A stretch of DNA of 64,000 bases from Codonopsis lanceolata (Eukaryota; Streptophyta; Magnoliopsida; Asterales; Campanulaceae), in contig CM028377.1 in assembly GCA_013146195.2 (NCBI GenBank), positions 173,026,355-173,090,354 of the forward strand, written 5' to 3'. The notes below the pieces were generated by a model. The model ran no database searches. It had not been told where the DNA came from and was given only the letters and a program-made list of their open reading frames with translations. Positions 1-10,715 of this stretch are shown piece after piece. Both the position numbers and the translations under genes were made by a program. How positions within the stretch are numbered: the stretch's first letter is position 1; the number at the start of each line of letters is the position of its first letter.

Positions 1-1655
1 ACTACCGTTAGGGTGCTTGGGCTTCCCAGCTACATCCCTCCGGTGTAAGAGTCAGTAATCAAGCATTTATGTGTGTGCCGAAGCTAGGAGTTCCCTTAAG
101 CTTCCGGTGGTATCTTATATTGAACTTGTCTATATTTAGTGTGCAAAAGCTTTGTAAGTCTTTTGAATGCAAAGTAAATCCTACATTTTTTCAAGGGAAA
201 GGTTTCCTTTTATAGTGGTTTGGATTAGGGATCATGATTGGGATGGGGGTCCCTAATGGTGGGACTTGTTCCCTGGTCGGCTTGTTGGCAGTTCCTGAGT
301 GGTCAACAAGTAGCGTGTGACGTGCCAATTGTAGGCGGTTGATGAGCCGATAAGATTATGGCGACTTGTATGGCTTGTCCGGCTCTTATGAAGAGGACAT
401 CTGGATGCTATGTACATGTTATGGGTCAGGTCTATCATGTCATAGAAGGGTTGTCGGCCGAGCATAAGTAGTCCTCGCCCGTGTGGTCGGGTGTTGCTCA
501 TATGTTCGGAATGGTCCAAGATTATTACCGAGGACAAAGGTCAATCAGTTGGTGATCGGCCAGTTGGTGGTCCTCGGCTTGGGTGGGACCGGCCTAAGTC
601 TGACTGGAGTCCACGTGGTCGGGCCACGTAGGGGGACCCAGGTCAGGTCCCTTCAATTCCATATAAGTTTATTTATCACAACTCAGTCACAATCACAATT
701 GGTGAACATGCTTAAAAGCATGGTTCATCATCAAATAAATAACTTTACCGATTAAACACTAAGAACGATTGGTAATATTATCATGTATCGTTAATTACGA
801 TAATAAACAATTTAACATACACAAGGAGTATCCTCTTACCTAAAAAGAAGATAATATCCACTGATAAAAATACGTAACAAGCCTTCAATAATAATCATTG
901 AATCAAACCCGTAACTTCGACGAAGTTGGATTAATTAAACTTGGCTCAAAACAGCAAGGCACCGACGGCTTCTCCCTCCCTCTCGTACACAGCAGAGAGC
1001 GAAAAGAAATTATGGAAGGAACGTGAGAGAATTTAAATGCTAGGCTTAAATAAAATAATATCCACCAAAGCTTCCCTTCCCTCTCGGTTCCTACGTTCGA
1101 ACTACTCGACCAGGAAAACCAAAAGGAAAGAAATGACTTGTTGTCTTGAAAACTTAGTCCCAGCAAGTTAGTGACTCACCAAAATGAGATAGGTGGCAAA
1201 AATCTTAAAGCCCACCGAATTCTCTCTCACTCGGTTAAAACAAAGGAATAAAAAAAACAAAAAAAAGATAGATATCAATACCCTCAATCCAATCCTACAC
1301 CAAATTATTTAAACATCATGACGGTCCCATTACAAAACTTACCAAGGAAGGAAGACTCCCAATTAATCCGTACAAGACAAAATAGATTGATATTTTTACC
1401 TACAATAAAATAATATTTTAAAGTAAAGTTAACACTTTGATCTAGTCAAATAAATTAAAATATTAATATACTTGTTAACTAATATAACATAAAAAGTCAA
1501 CAAAATATAACTTTGGTCAAAAATATCAAGAGTGCTATCAAATTTATTTATTTTTAAGAAAAGTAAAATAGATAAAATATCTAGGGTTTTACAGTCAAGC
1601 CACTTCCTTTTTTCCCGAGGAGAGCTTTTGCTTAAGGATTCAGACCCAGAGCGTC
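1..1655. other. non-coding, LTR-like sequence, no gene seen
   Basis: I see no supportable gene here. The first ~780 bases are moderately GC-rich with only short open frames, and read like the untranslated or LTR part of a retroelement, but I found no paired LTR, primer-binding site or polypurine tract. From ~780 to 1,655 the sequence is AT-rich and structureless. Assignment to a retroelement is inference from texture only. Confidence 0.3.
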
Positions 1656-1674
1656 TATTCTCCTCGTTGGACGC

Positions 1675-1863
1675 CTACTCGTCCTCAACCTCAGCATCTA
1701 CATCTTGCTCCTCGCCAGAAGCCTTCAGAGATTCCCGCTCGCGGATTTTAGGCACACCAAAAGACAGAGACTTATCCTGTTTAGTCATTTCCAAGCTACG
1801 TGATTTGGTTTTAGGATCTTCGGAGGATCGAGATGAAGCTACGTGATCGTAGCCGCATCCCTT
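1675..1863 (-). other. short open frame of unknown origin, possibly a retroelement ORF or last exon
   Basis: Read on the minus strand, this stretch is open for about 62 codons between an in-frame TAG at the upstream side and a TAG at its end. The translation is charged and serine-rich: it contains SRSSEDPKTK, FGVPKIRERE and a very acidic C-terminus (DVDAEVEDE). I do not recognise the family. An AG lies just upstream of the open part, so it could be a terminal exon, or the start region of an ORF in a decayed LTR element whose minus-strand TATA-like motif lies at about 2,355-2,363. No start codon lies at the beginning of the frame. Chance is a real alternative. Confidence 0.2.
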
Positions 1864-2600
1864 CTATTTCTCCGCACTCCTCAGGAAGACATCCTATAGA
1901 ATCGAGGAACATACATTAATTCTTGCCCGCGAAAGCAGGTGTAAATGAATAGGCAGTACCGGGGTTTTACATCTAGAACCAATGAGCAGGGCACCAGTTC
2001 TCAATTCCTCGCCTCCTATCTATGTGTGTGCGCGTGTCAAAGGTTAGAAAAGAACACCGGCAAAATCAAAAGAAATTTAGAGATCAAGAGGTTTCGGGGG
2101 GGGACATTGAACGCAACGGCAACATCAAAACTCCTAACCTATGGTTCTAGCAGAAATGGGATGAAGATGAGATGGAAAGGGAAGAGAAAAGTACCCGTTG
2201 TGTTGATTTGAAACCTTGATTGTTCTTGATTCGGGTTGATGATCATGATTCTTCACTAAACACTGTTGATTCAGAGAAGAAATGCATAGGAAGTGAAAAG
2301 GGGCTCGTGAATGTTGAAGCCTTGTAAAATAGTTCTGAGGAAAGGGATGGTTTTCTTTTATAGGCCGGTTGACGGGCAAAAGGGGAACATAATTTACCTG
2401 CACACGTGAATTCCAGGACACGGGGTTCTGGAAACGAGGCGTTGCATTTAATGCAGCCTCAAGAAAGAAACACATATGCCGCCTCTAACCTCAAGCGATG
2501 ACTTCACTCTAGCATCCCATCAATGCATCCCTGACCCTACCTGCTCTTTCCACTATCAAGCCTGCTTGACCAACCTTGTTTATAGTCAAAATTAACAAGT
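1864..2600 (-). other. non-coding, promoter-like minus-strand LTR texture
   Basis: No gene is seen. On the minus strand there is a TATA-like motif (CTATAAAAG, about 2,355-2,363) followed by a CT/A-rich leader, which is how many LTR promoter regions look. No LTR pair was found, so the call is tentative. Confidence 0.25.
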
Positions 2601-3260
2601 CTTACACACCGATCATGCTTCCAGAATGAGTCAAGATATTATGATCCTCGCTCTGAGCATTTGTGCTTGCCAGACAAGAAGCAGGGGACCACTGAACTGC
2701 CTGGTCCAAAAGTCCCAATCATTGGTCACATGCCTAACACACCGCTTTCACGGTCGCGAGCAAACCATGTGTATTCACCATAGCCCAAGCCCAACTCACA
2801 AGCGAGAAAAGACAGATCCCTGTCCGCTAAGGCATAACAAGCGAGCAAACACCCGCTTGAAGTACTGGGGGCCGAGAGCGCAGTGAGGAGGCGGAGAAGT
2901 CTTAACGAGCACGCTCATTCTGTTCAGTTACGAGGTAACGACCATCTTGAACGTGGGGAGTTAATGCCGGGAGATCCGCCCCCACATTTAGGACGTGGCC
3001 ATAAACATGCCCGCCTTTCATGCTCCTGCACTAAATGTTCAGTTATTAACCTTCAAGATTGGCTATTTAAACCCCTGATAAGAGAGGAAGGTATGTTCAC
3101 TTATTTACGTGCTAAAACTATGTCAAAATTTATACTCTTTTCCGGTTTTCTGATTATCACGTCGGAGTGCTTTTGCAAGGAAAGTCTTTACCTAGTTTAC
3201 ATTTGCTTTGGTAGTTTGTTGACAGATTTGGGCCTCACAAACGGATAATTAAAAGTCAGA
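2600..3260 (+). other. non-coding, LTR-like sequence with a TATA motif
   Basis: The stretch has a GC-richer upstream half, then a TATA-like box (CTATTTAAACC, near 3,062) followed by short purine-rich leader sequence. This order resembles the U3/R part of a plant LTR. The open frames present have no recognisable domain. I found no second copy in the window and no primer-binding site. Confidence 0.3.
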
Positions 3261-3481
3261 TATCCAATTATCCAAGCCCAGTGTATCCGCTTAATTTGGA
3301 TACATCAAAAGTGTTATTTGAAAAACAAAAAAACTTTCCAATAAGACATTTTTTTTACGATTGGCGAAAAAGAAAAGTATAACAATAATAAGTTCGAGAT
3401 ACAGGAAAGAGAGAAGTACATTGATTGCTCTCCAAAGCGACGATCAAATTAACAGTAACATTGCTTTTACAAATATTTTTC

Positions 3482-3936
3482 TTAGAGCATCTCTAATGCT
3501 AATGTGGATGAGAACGAATTTAGACGCCACCTAGGATTTACTCTCTTTTTGAAAGAAAAATTTCTCTAATTAATGCAAATGTAAATGATGAATGTGGATA
3601 TGGCGTGGCAACCAAATTTGTTCGCATTGTGGATAACAATATCAATATTTCACATTCTACTTGAGGGTGTGGATACATCTTAGTCTTTAATATTCTTTTT
3701 AAAACTCTTTCTATTGGTTGTTATCTTTTCTTTTCCTTTTTAATTTTTTGTCAAATATTATTTTAGTAGTGGGATGCATGCCACACAAGATTAAATCCAT
3801 ATTTGTATTGGAGAGATCCATTTTAATTGAATGCGAATGAATAGAGAAAAAAATAACACATATGAATGGGGGTGTAAAATACCCATGCACGGCCACGTAA
3901 GATTAAATTCACGATTGCATTGGTGATGCTAGGAGT
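3482..3936. mobile_element. MITE-like non-autonomous DNA element
   Basis: About 455 bp are bounded by imperfect inverted repeats: GAGCATCTCTAATGC on the left, and on the right the reverse complement of a matching CTAGCATCACCAATGC. The GAGCATC...AATG type of terminus is common in short plant DNA transposons. Internal sequence is AT-rich and non-coding. I could not fix a clear target duplication, so the superfamily (hAT or PIF/Harbinger) is open. Confidence 0.5.
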
Positions 3937-4429
3937 GCACATAACCTTATATGGTTTGCTATGAGTATTACTTACTACACTTCATCTAAACCCATGCATA
4001 CTAGAGTTAAGTCATTATAAAGTGTGAAGGATAAGTACAAATATTTCATAATAAAAACATGAATCGAGAATATATAGTTTTCAAATTTATTGTTACGAAA
4101 AGATATTTAAAAATGTTAAGGTCTTGGCATATACTCCCTCCATTCTACGCAAAGAATTCACATTTGAAATATATATGGATGCCGTTCCTCACATTTGTTC
4201 ACGAAAAGTCTAATGCTAAAGTTATCACTACAGTTATTACCCCGGTGACAATTTTGCTTTAAAGGAAAAGCACATGTGAGGTTTATGTTCTTCTTCAAGA
4301 CATAGTTGTAGCTAGGGTGATAACACTGGTGGTAATCCTAGCAATATTGTTATTTTTTTATTAAAAAAAAAAACTCTATAAATGTGGATCCAAACTAAAA
4401 TATCATATTATTAATATGTTTGAAAAAAA
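3937..4429. other. AT-rich non-coding DNA
   Basis: No gene is seen. A motif like a Stowaway end (TACTCCCTCCATTC) occurs near 4,132, but no matching inverted end was found nearby. The 67-codon open frame across it has no recognisable features and is probably chance. Confidence 0.4.
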
Positions 4430-4990
4430 AAACTAATTAATGTCAATTATTAACTAACTAAGATGTTTAAATAATTAAATTTATTTAGATCTCTTCACCG
4501 TTATTAATTAAGAATCCATATTAGATAGCATTTTCCCATTTCTAAGTAATGTGAGGGGACCAAATTCGAGAGGGATAGACACTACGATTCCTTAAGGGCC
4601 TATTGAAGGCGTCTGACCTTTTTTAAAGTTGATGTAAAACCTATAAATGATTGGATTCCATTTCCTTTGGTCTCATTCCCATCCGATAAGGCGAACCACT
4701 ACTACTTTGATTGGTTTGGGTGCTTCAAATCAACGTCAATTTTACCAGTTATGTTCGTGATCTCTACCTTTAACTGCTTCATTTATCAAGTTTGATTATT
4801 TTCCAGTTTTTTCCTCTTTTTGTAAATATATATTCAATGGAGTACTACTGCATACTTAACGTTTGTGTTTGACGTTGGAAAAATCAACAGATTGGATATG
4901 AATTGAATTTGAATTTGCATTGGATATGGAGAGCAATCAATCGTCTTTTGTTCGCATTATTTGAAGCTGCAAAAAGGTGCGTTCTAGTGA
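4430..4990 (+). promoter_or_regulatory. 5' flank/leader of the DnaJ locus, copy 1 of a duplicated segment
   Basis: This stretch upstream of the DnaJ remnant matches 17,225-17,800 in the same order. Shared blocks include TTAATGTCAATTATT, ATTAACTAAC, GATGTTTAAA, TTGGTTTGGGTGCTTCAAAT, CTCTACCTTTA, TGTTTGTGTTTGA and a terminal TTTGAAGCTG(C/A)AAAAAGG. The sequence lacks a coding frame and looks like promoter plus 5' untranslated leader. Its place 0.7 kb before the DnaJ exons suggests it is that gene's original 5' region, but no J-domain exon follows in either copy. Confidence 0.5.
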
Positions 4991-5010
4991 TTACCCCCTA
5001 ATTCTAGGGT

Positions 5011-5160
5011 AAAAACTTGGGTAAGACGGTCTTTATCTTTTACTTTGTAAGACGGATCTTTATCCGATTCACCGTGTGTTAGTGCATTAAACTGTAAGAG
5101 AGTGTGACTACGTCTTATAAATTAAGATCCGTAAAACGGTTTTACAAGAGACATACTCGC
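5011..5160. mobile_element. short MITE, GTAAGACGGTC family, copy 1
   Basis: About 150 bp contain the blocks GTAAAAACTTG, GTAAGACGGTCTT, GTAAGACGGATCT, AAGAGAGTG and GATCCGTAAAACGG in the same order as a second copy at 62,919-63,075. The ends are partly inverted (AGACGGTCT-like against AAACGGTTTTA). It lies in the intron before the DnaJ exon. It has no coding capacity. Confidence 0.6.
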
Positions 5161-5200
5161 ATTCTAATCTTCTTTTCTTTTAATTCACTTTTATTTATTT

Positions 5201-5455
5201 ACTAGTAGGGTTCACGTGCGTTGTACGCGATGGTAATGATTTTTAAAAAATAATTTGCTAGTTTATTCATTTTTTTGTTTATTTTTAATTATTTGATTCT
5301 TTTTGTATTTTAACCTTTACATTTTTTGAGACTTATAAGTAGTTGTTGTGTGTTTAGTTTTTCTAATACTTTATTTTTCGATCGTTTATAATGTATGCTT
5401 TTAATCATTATATATTTAGTAACTTATCATATACATTTGTCGACAATGTTTTTCC
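5201..5455 (+). repeat. dispersed repeat, upstream copy flanking the DnaJ remnant
   Basis: It begins ACTAGTAGGGTTCACGTGCG with a short palindrome-like CGTGCGTTG(T/C)ACG motif. It is similar over about 250 bp to 8,526-8,775 on the same strand, including AATTTGCTAGT / GATTTGTTAGT, TTTATTTTTAATTATT and the final AACTTATCATA. A GTGCGTTGCACG motif close to an element end is common in plant Helitron-like repeats, but I see no certain TC/CTRR termini, so the class is unassigned. Confidence 0.5.
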
Positions 5456-5695
5456 AACAGTTGTTTCTTTGATTTATGTGATTGTTGTCATCTGGGGTGT
5501 GATGTTTATAATTCAATGTTGTGCCAATGTTAAATAATGATGGGAGAAGAAAGTGGAAATCGAATTACCTTTCGGCAAGTGCCATGGCTAATTAGAGAAT
5601 TTGGATTTCTTTTTCTTTAACGAAAGGAAATAGCATCACATTTATTATCAAGGGACTGATATTAAGTTATTGAGGTTTGATTTCTTGTTTCCCAG

Positions 5696-8263
5696 GTCTT
5701 GAGTGATCCCCAGAAGCGAACAATCTATGATCAGTACGGTGAAGAAGGTTTAAAAGACATGCCCCCACCCGGTTCTAGTTCCAATGGTGAATTCCCTAAT
5801 GGGCTCAACCCTCGAAATGCAGAGGATATTCTTGCAGAATTCTTTGGGGGATTTAGTGGCAACGACAATGTATTTAGAACATATAGTGATGGTACAGGTG
5901 CCAACATGCCAACGAAACCACCGCCTGTGGAGTGCAAACTGCCTTGCACCCTCGAGGAACTCTACTCTGGATCGACTAGGAAAATGAAGATCTCTAGAAC
6001 AGTAGTAGATACCTCTGGGTACGTATCTTCTTTTTGGTCCTTTTGTTTATTTTTTCCTCTTTGATCCGTTGTCTCTTCTTGATGTTGGATTTTGCACGAG
6101 ATTGCATCCCATTTTCTCTTTCTCATATTTGTTCAATTTTGCAAAACAAAAAGCTTCCCATAACAAGCCTTTACTTACTGTTCATTTTCTATGCTTTTAT
6201 TCTCAAAGAGCGAATGTGCTAGATGCATTTTCTTGATTGTCAGATATCTACTCGTTGGACAGTTGATTCCTTATTATTGCTGCATCCCATTTCTGTATAT
6301 TGATGGTATTTTTGGTTCTGGATTTTGTGAGGATAAAATGGGAGGATATCTCATGATCAAAACTACTTCAATTTACTCTAGCTTTTTTCAAAATGAAAGA
6401 CCTTGGATACGCAAAAACTGAATGAACTTGCTTTGCCTTCTCCTTTCTTGATTCTCATTTTCATTGTAAACAAATATGATAAGGAACTTTTTCCATTCAA
6501 GTTCTTTTCCCACATAAACTCCTGGAGCAAAAACAAGCTAAATGCTGTTTTTCGATTATGAGTTTCTGACCCTTAATTCCAATATTTACAGTATTTATTA
6601 GAGAAGACTTTTCGATTCCTCTCTTGCTGATGATTTTAGAAACGTAATCATGACAGACGGTTAAAGCAAGAAACGGAGATATTAACCATTGACGTGAAGC
6701 CCGGGTGGAAGAAAGGAACGAAGATCACTTTTCCGGACAAAGGGAATGAGCAGCTGAACCAGCTTCCTGCTGACCTTGTATTTGTAATCGACGAAAAACC
6801 TCACGATGTCTACAAGAGGGACGGAAACAATCTCATGATGAATTATAGAGTTTCCTTAGCAGAAGCTCTCAGTGGAACTTCAGTGAAACTCACTACACTA
6901 GATGGACGAAATTTGTCAATCCCAGTAAACGACATTATTAGCCCTGGTTATTGTAAGGGTAAAATAGGCATGACCTATTTTATCTTGTTTTCACCTTTCT
7001 TGGTTAAAGTAGGATTTTATTTTAGTCAATGTTTATTTAGGTGTTAGATTTTGTTTAGAATACTTTTGGTAAATTGATTTTGATTTTTGATAGGAAAATC
7101 TTTCAAACCTTTCAAAAGATTAGATTGGTTTTGATTTTTTTTTAGGAAAATCTTTCAAATCTTTCAAAAGATTTGATCTTTCAAATCTTTCAAAAGATTT
7201 GATCTTTCAAATCTTTCAAAAGATTTAGGCAACATATTTTTGGTAACTAGATTTATGTAAATAAATTAGTTATTTGATGTATCTTAGTCTTAATAGGAAA
7301 CATAATCTTTCTTAATATTGTATTAATCCCTTTCCTAGTAGGAGTTGGTTTTGTTTTTTGTCGTGAACTTGCAGGAAGCTGTGGTTATTTAATGAAAGCT
7401 GGATGCTCGACAAAAGGTGGGTTGTGAGCTTACACAGAGAGAATCGATTTAGAGCATTGGACGCAGCAAGACCGAGAGAGATAGAGCTTGCAGAAAGCTT
7501 GGTACACGCTGAGAGCAGAATAAGAAAGAAGAAAATAAAAGCTGTACGCAGCTAGCGTGCCAAGAGCTTACAGAAAATTCAGAAAGCATTGTGCGAGAGA
7601 ATTAGAAGTCTTGTGTGCCGAGCTTGAGAGAAGAGATCAACATCTCATACACGAAGACCATTCTGCATCCTGGTGTTGCTGCTGCTGTTTGAAACTTCAG
7701 GAACACGACCTTGTGTTTCCTGAAGTTCTGTTTTTGTGCTTCTGCTTGTTTTGTTGTTTTGGTAGCTGTTCTTAGTCTTTCTTCCCACGTTTGGTTTAGT
7801 GTTTTATGTGGGTTTTTGATTCTCCAAGATACTATATCTTGTGAGAATCTTTGTTTGTTCTTAAGATTAAAAACAGTGTTGATTTTTATATAAATTGTGT
7901 GGCCTTGAGGCTTGATCTACAAGTTTGATACTTGTAGATTGTTTTTGTGTGATTTTCTGTCTTCCTAAGTCTGTTTGTTTTTAAATCTTAAAACAATTCT
8001 TCCGCTGCAATTTTCTGTGAAACACTTTCAGTTCACATTGTTACAGCCATTGTTGCAACATTCACTGCAACATTGACTGCAACATCGTTCCATATTGAGT
8101 TTCCGTGGCATCGCGTTCTTTCAGTTACGAACTTGTGGTTGCTCGGGAGGGAATGCCGATTTCAAAGGAGTCTGGTAACAAAGGTGATATGAAAGTCAAG
8201 TTTGAAGTTAAGTTCCCCACAAGATTGACACCAGATCAACGAGCAGCACTTAGCGTGCTTTAA
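5696..8263 (+). pseudogene. DnaJ/HSP40 class II (DNAJB/Sis1-type) co-chaperone, J domain missing, interrupted by a solo LTR
   Basis: Class II DnaJ proteins stimulate Hsp70 ATPase through a J domain and hold clients with two C-terminal beta domains. The first visible exon (5,696-6,018, AG acceptor before it, GTACGT donor after it) starts VLSDPQKRTIYDQYGEEGL, the normal end of a J domain, and then has a G/F-like linker and PVECKLPCTLEELYSGSTRK. The next exon (6,657 on) joins in frame after TSG and carries ILTIDVKPGWKKGTKI, ADLVFVIDEKPHDV, KLTTLDGRNLSIPV and DIISPGY. The rest of that exon, ELVVAREGMPISKE to FPTRLTPDQ, resumes at 8,124 and stops at 8,263. The J-domain helices with the HPD motif are absent upstream in this window. 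A solo LTR at 6,952-8,123 splits the Gly-Tyr codons and brings a stop. Remaining codons are well preserved, so the loss seems recent. Expressed fragments are possible but an intact protein is not. Confidence 0.9.
6952..8123 (+). mobile_element. solo copia-type LTR inserted in the DnaJ coding exon
   Basis: The insert begins TGTAAGGG and ends TTCTTTCA, so it has the TG...CA ends of an LTR. It is flanked by GTTAT (6,947-6,951) and GTTAC (8,124-8,128), a 5 bp target duplication with one change. Its 3' half matches the LTR at 32,386-33,314: shared blocks include TTCTTCCCACGTTT, TTTATGTGGG, TTCTCCAAGA, CTTGTGAGAAT, GTGGCCTTGAGGCT and ACTTGTAGATTG. It contains a tandem stretch based on AAATCTTTCAAAAGATT (7,085-7,226). 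No internal retroelement genes are present, which is what LTR-LTR recombination leaves. Confidence 0.85.
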
Positions 8264-8525
8264 TTAGGAGGCTAATAACAGATTTGAGTTGCTGCTTTTT
8301 GCGCTGTTAGCATCGAGGGGATGGCGATGCTGCTTTATATGTTCTTGTTTAGAGCAGTGTCTATGGATTAGATGTCTCAAATTAGTATGTAGTATTACTG
8401 TAAATCGTTGATATCGCTGGAAAACACTCCACCATATATTTCCGTTTTCCCTGCTTTTAGGGGTACATTGGTGGTGGGAAATGGAGGTTATTTGTGTTCA
8501 AACAACCATTTATACTTTTAAGACT
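8264..8525 (+). other. probable 3' untranslated region of the DnaJ remnant
   Basis: The sequence directly after the DnaJ stop codon is non-coding and T/G-rich (GTTGCTGCTTTTTGCGC, TTTATATGTTCTTG). It is the expected place for the 3' untranslated region. No clear AATAAA signal was found. Confidence 0.4.
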
Positions 8526-8775
8526 ACTAGTAAGGTTCATGTGCGTTGCACGTGGTGAACGCATGTGATGTTAATGGTTTTTTAAAGTGATTTGTTAGTC
8601 CTTTCACTTTTCTGCTTATTTTTAATTATTAGATTTTTTTTGTGTTTTAATTTTTATAGTTTTTTAGACTTATAAATTGTGTGGTGTGATTTTTCGATAC
8701 TTTGTTTTTCAGTCATTTATAATATATGTTTTTAGTTATTGTATAAAAACTTATCATACGCATTTGTATTTTGTA
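8526..8775 (+). repeat. dispersed repeat, downstream copy flanking the DnaJ remnant
   Basis: It is the direct-orientation partner of 5,201-5,455, starting ACTAGTAAGGTTCATGTGCG with GTGCGTTGCACG. The two copies bracket the surviving DnaJ exons. The following 8,776-9,082 is AT-rich and empty. Confidence 0.5.
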
Positions 8776-9082
8776 TTTTGTATTTTTTATTTTTAAATCA
8801 CTTTTTTTAATGGGAACCATGAATTCATTTACTTTTATCGGTGTTTAAATTGAAAACAATTCAAACTTAATTACTATCGTAGATAAACACATTGTCGTTG
8901 AAGACTTTGTTTATTTCGCTTCTGCAATGTATGACTCTCTTTAGAAAATAATAAATTGTGTTATAGAAATCAAACTCACAACTACAAAGTATATACTTGC
9001 ACTCTAAAATATAAAATTTCCCAAAAGTATCTATAAATTCTCACTTTACCATGCACCCAACCTAAGTTTTGTGTCATTTTGA

Positions 9083-9480
9083 TGTAGGACAAGATTGGAT
9101 TAGTTTTAATTTTAAGATTGAGTATTTTTATTTTATTCTCATTTTCGTATTTAATTTTAATAGGGTAATATTTTTATGTTTAGAAGTAGATTTAGGTATA
9201 TAAGTGATGAATTTAAGTCCTACTAGGTTACCATATATGTTAGGCTAATTTTTATGAGATTTTAACTTGTTTTCCGAGCATTACTAGTCCTATAAAAATA
9301 GGTTTCATTGTAATTCCGAATTTGAGTTGATATTTTAATAAAATTAGAGTTTTTCTCTTTTATCTGGTGGATTTCAGTTATCTCTTCCTAGTGGATTCTA
9401 GGTTGGTTAAGGTTTGACGTGTTTCAACCTTATTTGAAGGGTTTCTCGTGGTAAGAGCCCTTGTTGTTATTTCCGCTGCA
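9083..9480 (+). repeat. 5' LTR of the small deleted element
   Basis: This 398 bp LTR starts TGTAGG and ends GCTGCA. It matches 10,233-10,584 and 52,044-52,443 with few differences. A TATA-like CCTATAAAAATAGG lies near 9,290. Confidence 0.8.
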
Positions 9481-9483
9481 TCA

Positions 9484-9501
9484 GTTGGTATCAGAGCAGA
9501 G
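9484..9501 (+). other. primer-binding site (initiator Met-tRNA type)
   Basis: The motif TTGGTATCAGAGCAGAG lies four bases after the LTR end. TGGTATCAGAGC is the usual plant initiator-methionine tRNA primer site. Confidence 0.85.
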
Positions 9502-9516
9502 TAACATCCTGTGAAG

Positions 9517-10176
9517 ATGGCAGCTAACGATGACAATAACAATGACACCAACGCTGCTATACTGGCCTTGCTTAGGCAACTACAACAGACGATGAATGAC
9601 ATGGTAGTTACGCTGAATAACATGGAAGTACAGATTCAGCAGGGTGGTGCAAACATGGTCGGGCAGGGGCTCATGCAGAACCTGTAGGACGCGGGGTAAA
9701 CCCTCCTCGTGATCCGCCGGCCAGGGAGGATGTGGATTCCGATTCTGAAGGAGAGGCCAGAGGTGCCAATCGCAAGGAACGTAGAACAGTTTTCAAAAAT
9801 TAAGGCTGATCTACCTTTTTTCACAGGCAACCTAGATTTTGAAGATTTAAATTTTCTTGAGTTTGCGTTTGGAAACATGCATGATGACGTTGAACAATTA
9901 TTTTTCGAGCGAGATAGTTATGAGAAACATAATTTTGGGGATATAAAATATTTTGGAGCTGCAAATTTATTTGATGAGGATGATATGGGGCAGTATGTGA
10001 CTACTATGGCGTGCCCACGATCACGCGTTATGCCAAGTGAGTTTTTGTTTAATTCTCCTAGTTTCTTTCGAGTTTTTGAGTCCTTTTCAATTTCAGATTT
10101 GTTCAAGGATTTCGAAGATTTAAGGTTGCATGAAAAGCTATACTACTCAAAATATCTTTTTGTTTGGCATGGATAA
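9517..10176 (+). pseudogene. gag-like remnant of the small LTR element
   Basis: The first ATG after the primer site opens a frame (MAANDDNNND..., coil-like LLRQLQQTM) that reaches TAG at about 9,685. Coding resemblance then passes through a second frame (DPPAREDVDSDSEGE) and back to the first, where ADLPFFTGNLDFEDLNF resembles the start of a gypsy-type gag domain. The remainder (MGQYVTTMACPRS, SEFLFNSPSFF) is shared with copy 2. At least two frame changes and one stop make it non-functional. The gypsy assignment is by general resemblance. Confidence 0.5.
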
Positions 10177-10232
10177 TTTCAAGTTTCGGGTATGAACTCG
10201 AGGACGAGTTCTTTTCAAGAGTGGGTGACTGA

Positions 10233-10584
10233 TGTAGGACAAGATTGGATTAGTTTTAATTTTAAGATTGAGTATTTTTATTTTATTCTAATTTTCGTAT
10301 TTAATTTTAATAGGGTAATATTTTTATGTTTAGAAGTAAATTTAGGTATATAAGTGATGAATTTAAGTCCTACTAAGTTACCATATAGGTTAGGCTAATT
10401 TTTAGGAAATTTTAACTTGTTTTCCAAGCATTACCAGTCCTATAAAAATAAGTTTCATTGTAATTCCGAATTTGAGTTGATATTTTAATAAAATTAGAGT
10501 TTTTCTCTTTTATCTGGTGGATTCCAGTTATCTCTTCCTAGTGGATTCTAAGTTGGTTAAGGTTTGACGTGTTTCAACCTTATT
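10233..10584 (+). repeat. 3' LTR of the small deleted element, truncated
   Basis: It starts TGTAGGACAAG and follows the 5' LTR up to the motif CAACCTTATT. From there the LTR tail (GAAGGGTTTCTCG...) is missing and a trinucleotide repeat begins. Confidence 0.8.
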
Positions 10585-10672
10585 ATTATTATTATCATCA
10601 TCATCATTATTATCATTATTATTATTATCATTATTATCATTATTATTATTATTATCATTATTATCATTATTA

Positions 10673-10715
<43 letters not shown>

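Larger units (their letters stand above)
9083..10584 (+). mobile_element. small internally deleted LTR retroelement, copy 1
   Basis: The 5' LTR is 9,083-9,480 (TGTAGGAC...CCGCTGCA) and a truncated 3' LTR begins at 10,233 with the same sequence. A primer-binding site follows the 5' LTR, and a purine-rich AAGAGTGGG lies just before the 3' LTR. Only ~750 bp lie between the LTRs: a gag-like N-terminal part joined directly to the end of an element (MNSRTSSFQEW motif). Protease, RT and integrase are absent. Copy 2 at 51,487-52,443 has the same internal junction, so the deleted form itself moved. The 3' LTR loses its last ~50 bp where a TTA-type microsatellite starts. Confidence 0.8.

Noticed and set aside
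483..755. 90-codon plus-strand frame at the window start
   Set aside because: No motif, no codon pattern, and an overlapping minus frame of the same length.
6952..8123. A normal intron of the DnaJ gene
   Set aside because: No canonical GT...AG pair restores the frame, whereas TG...CA ends, a 5 bp duplication and similarity to another LTR explain it completely.
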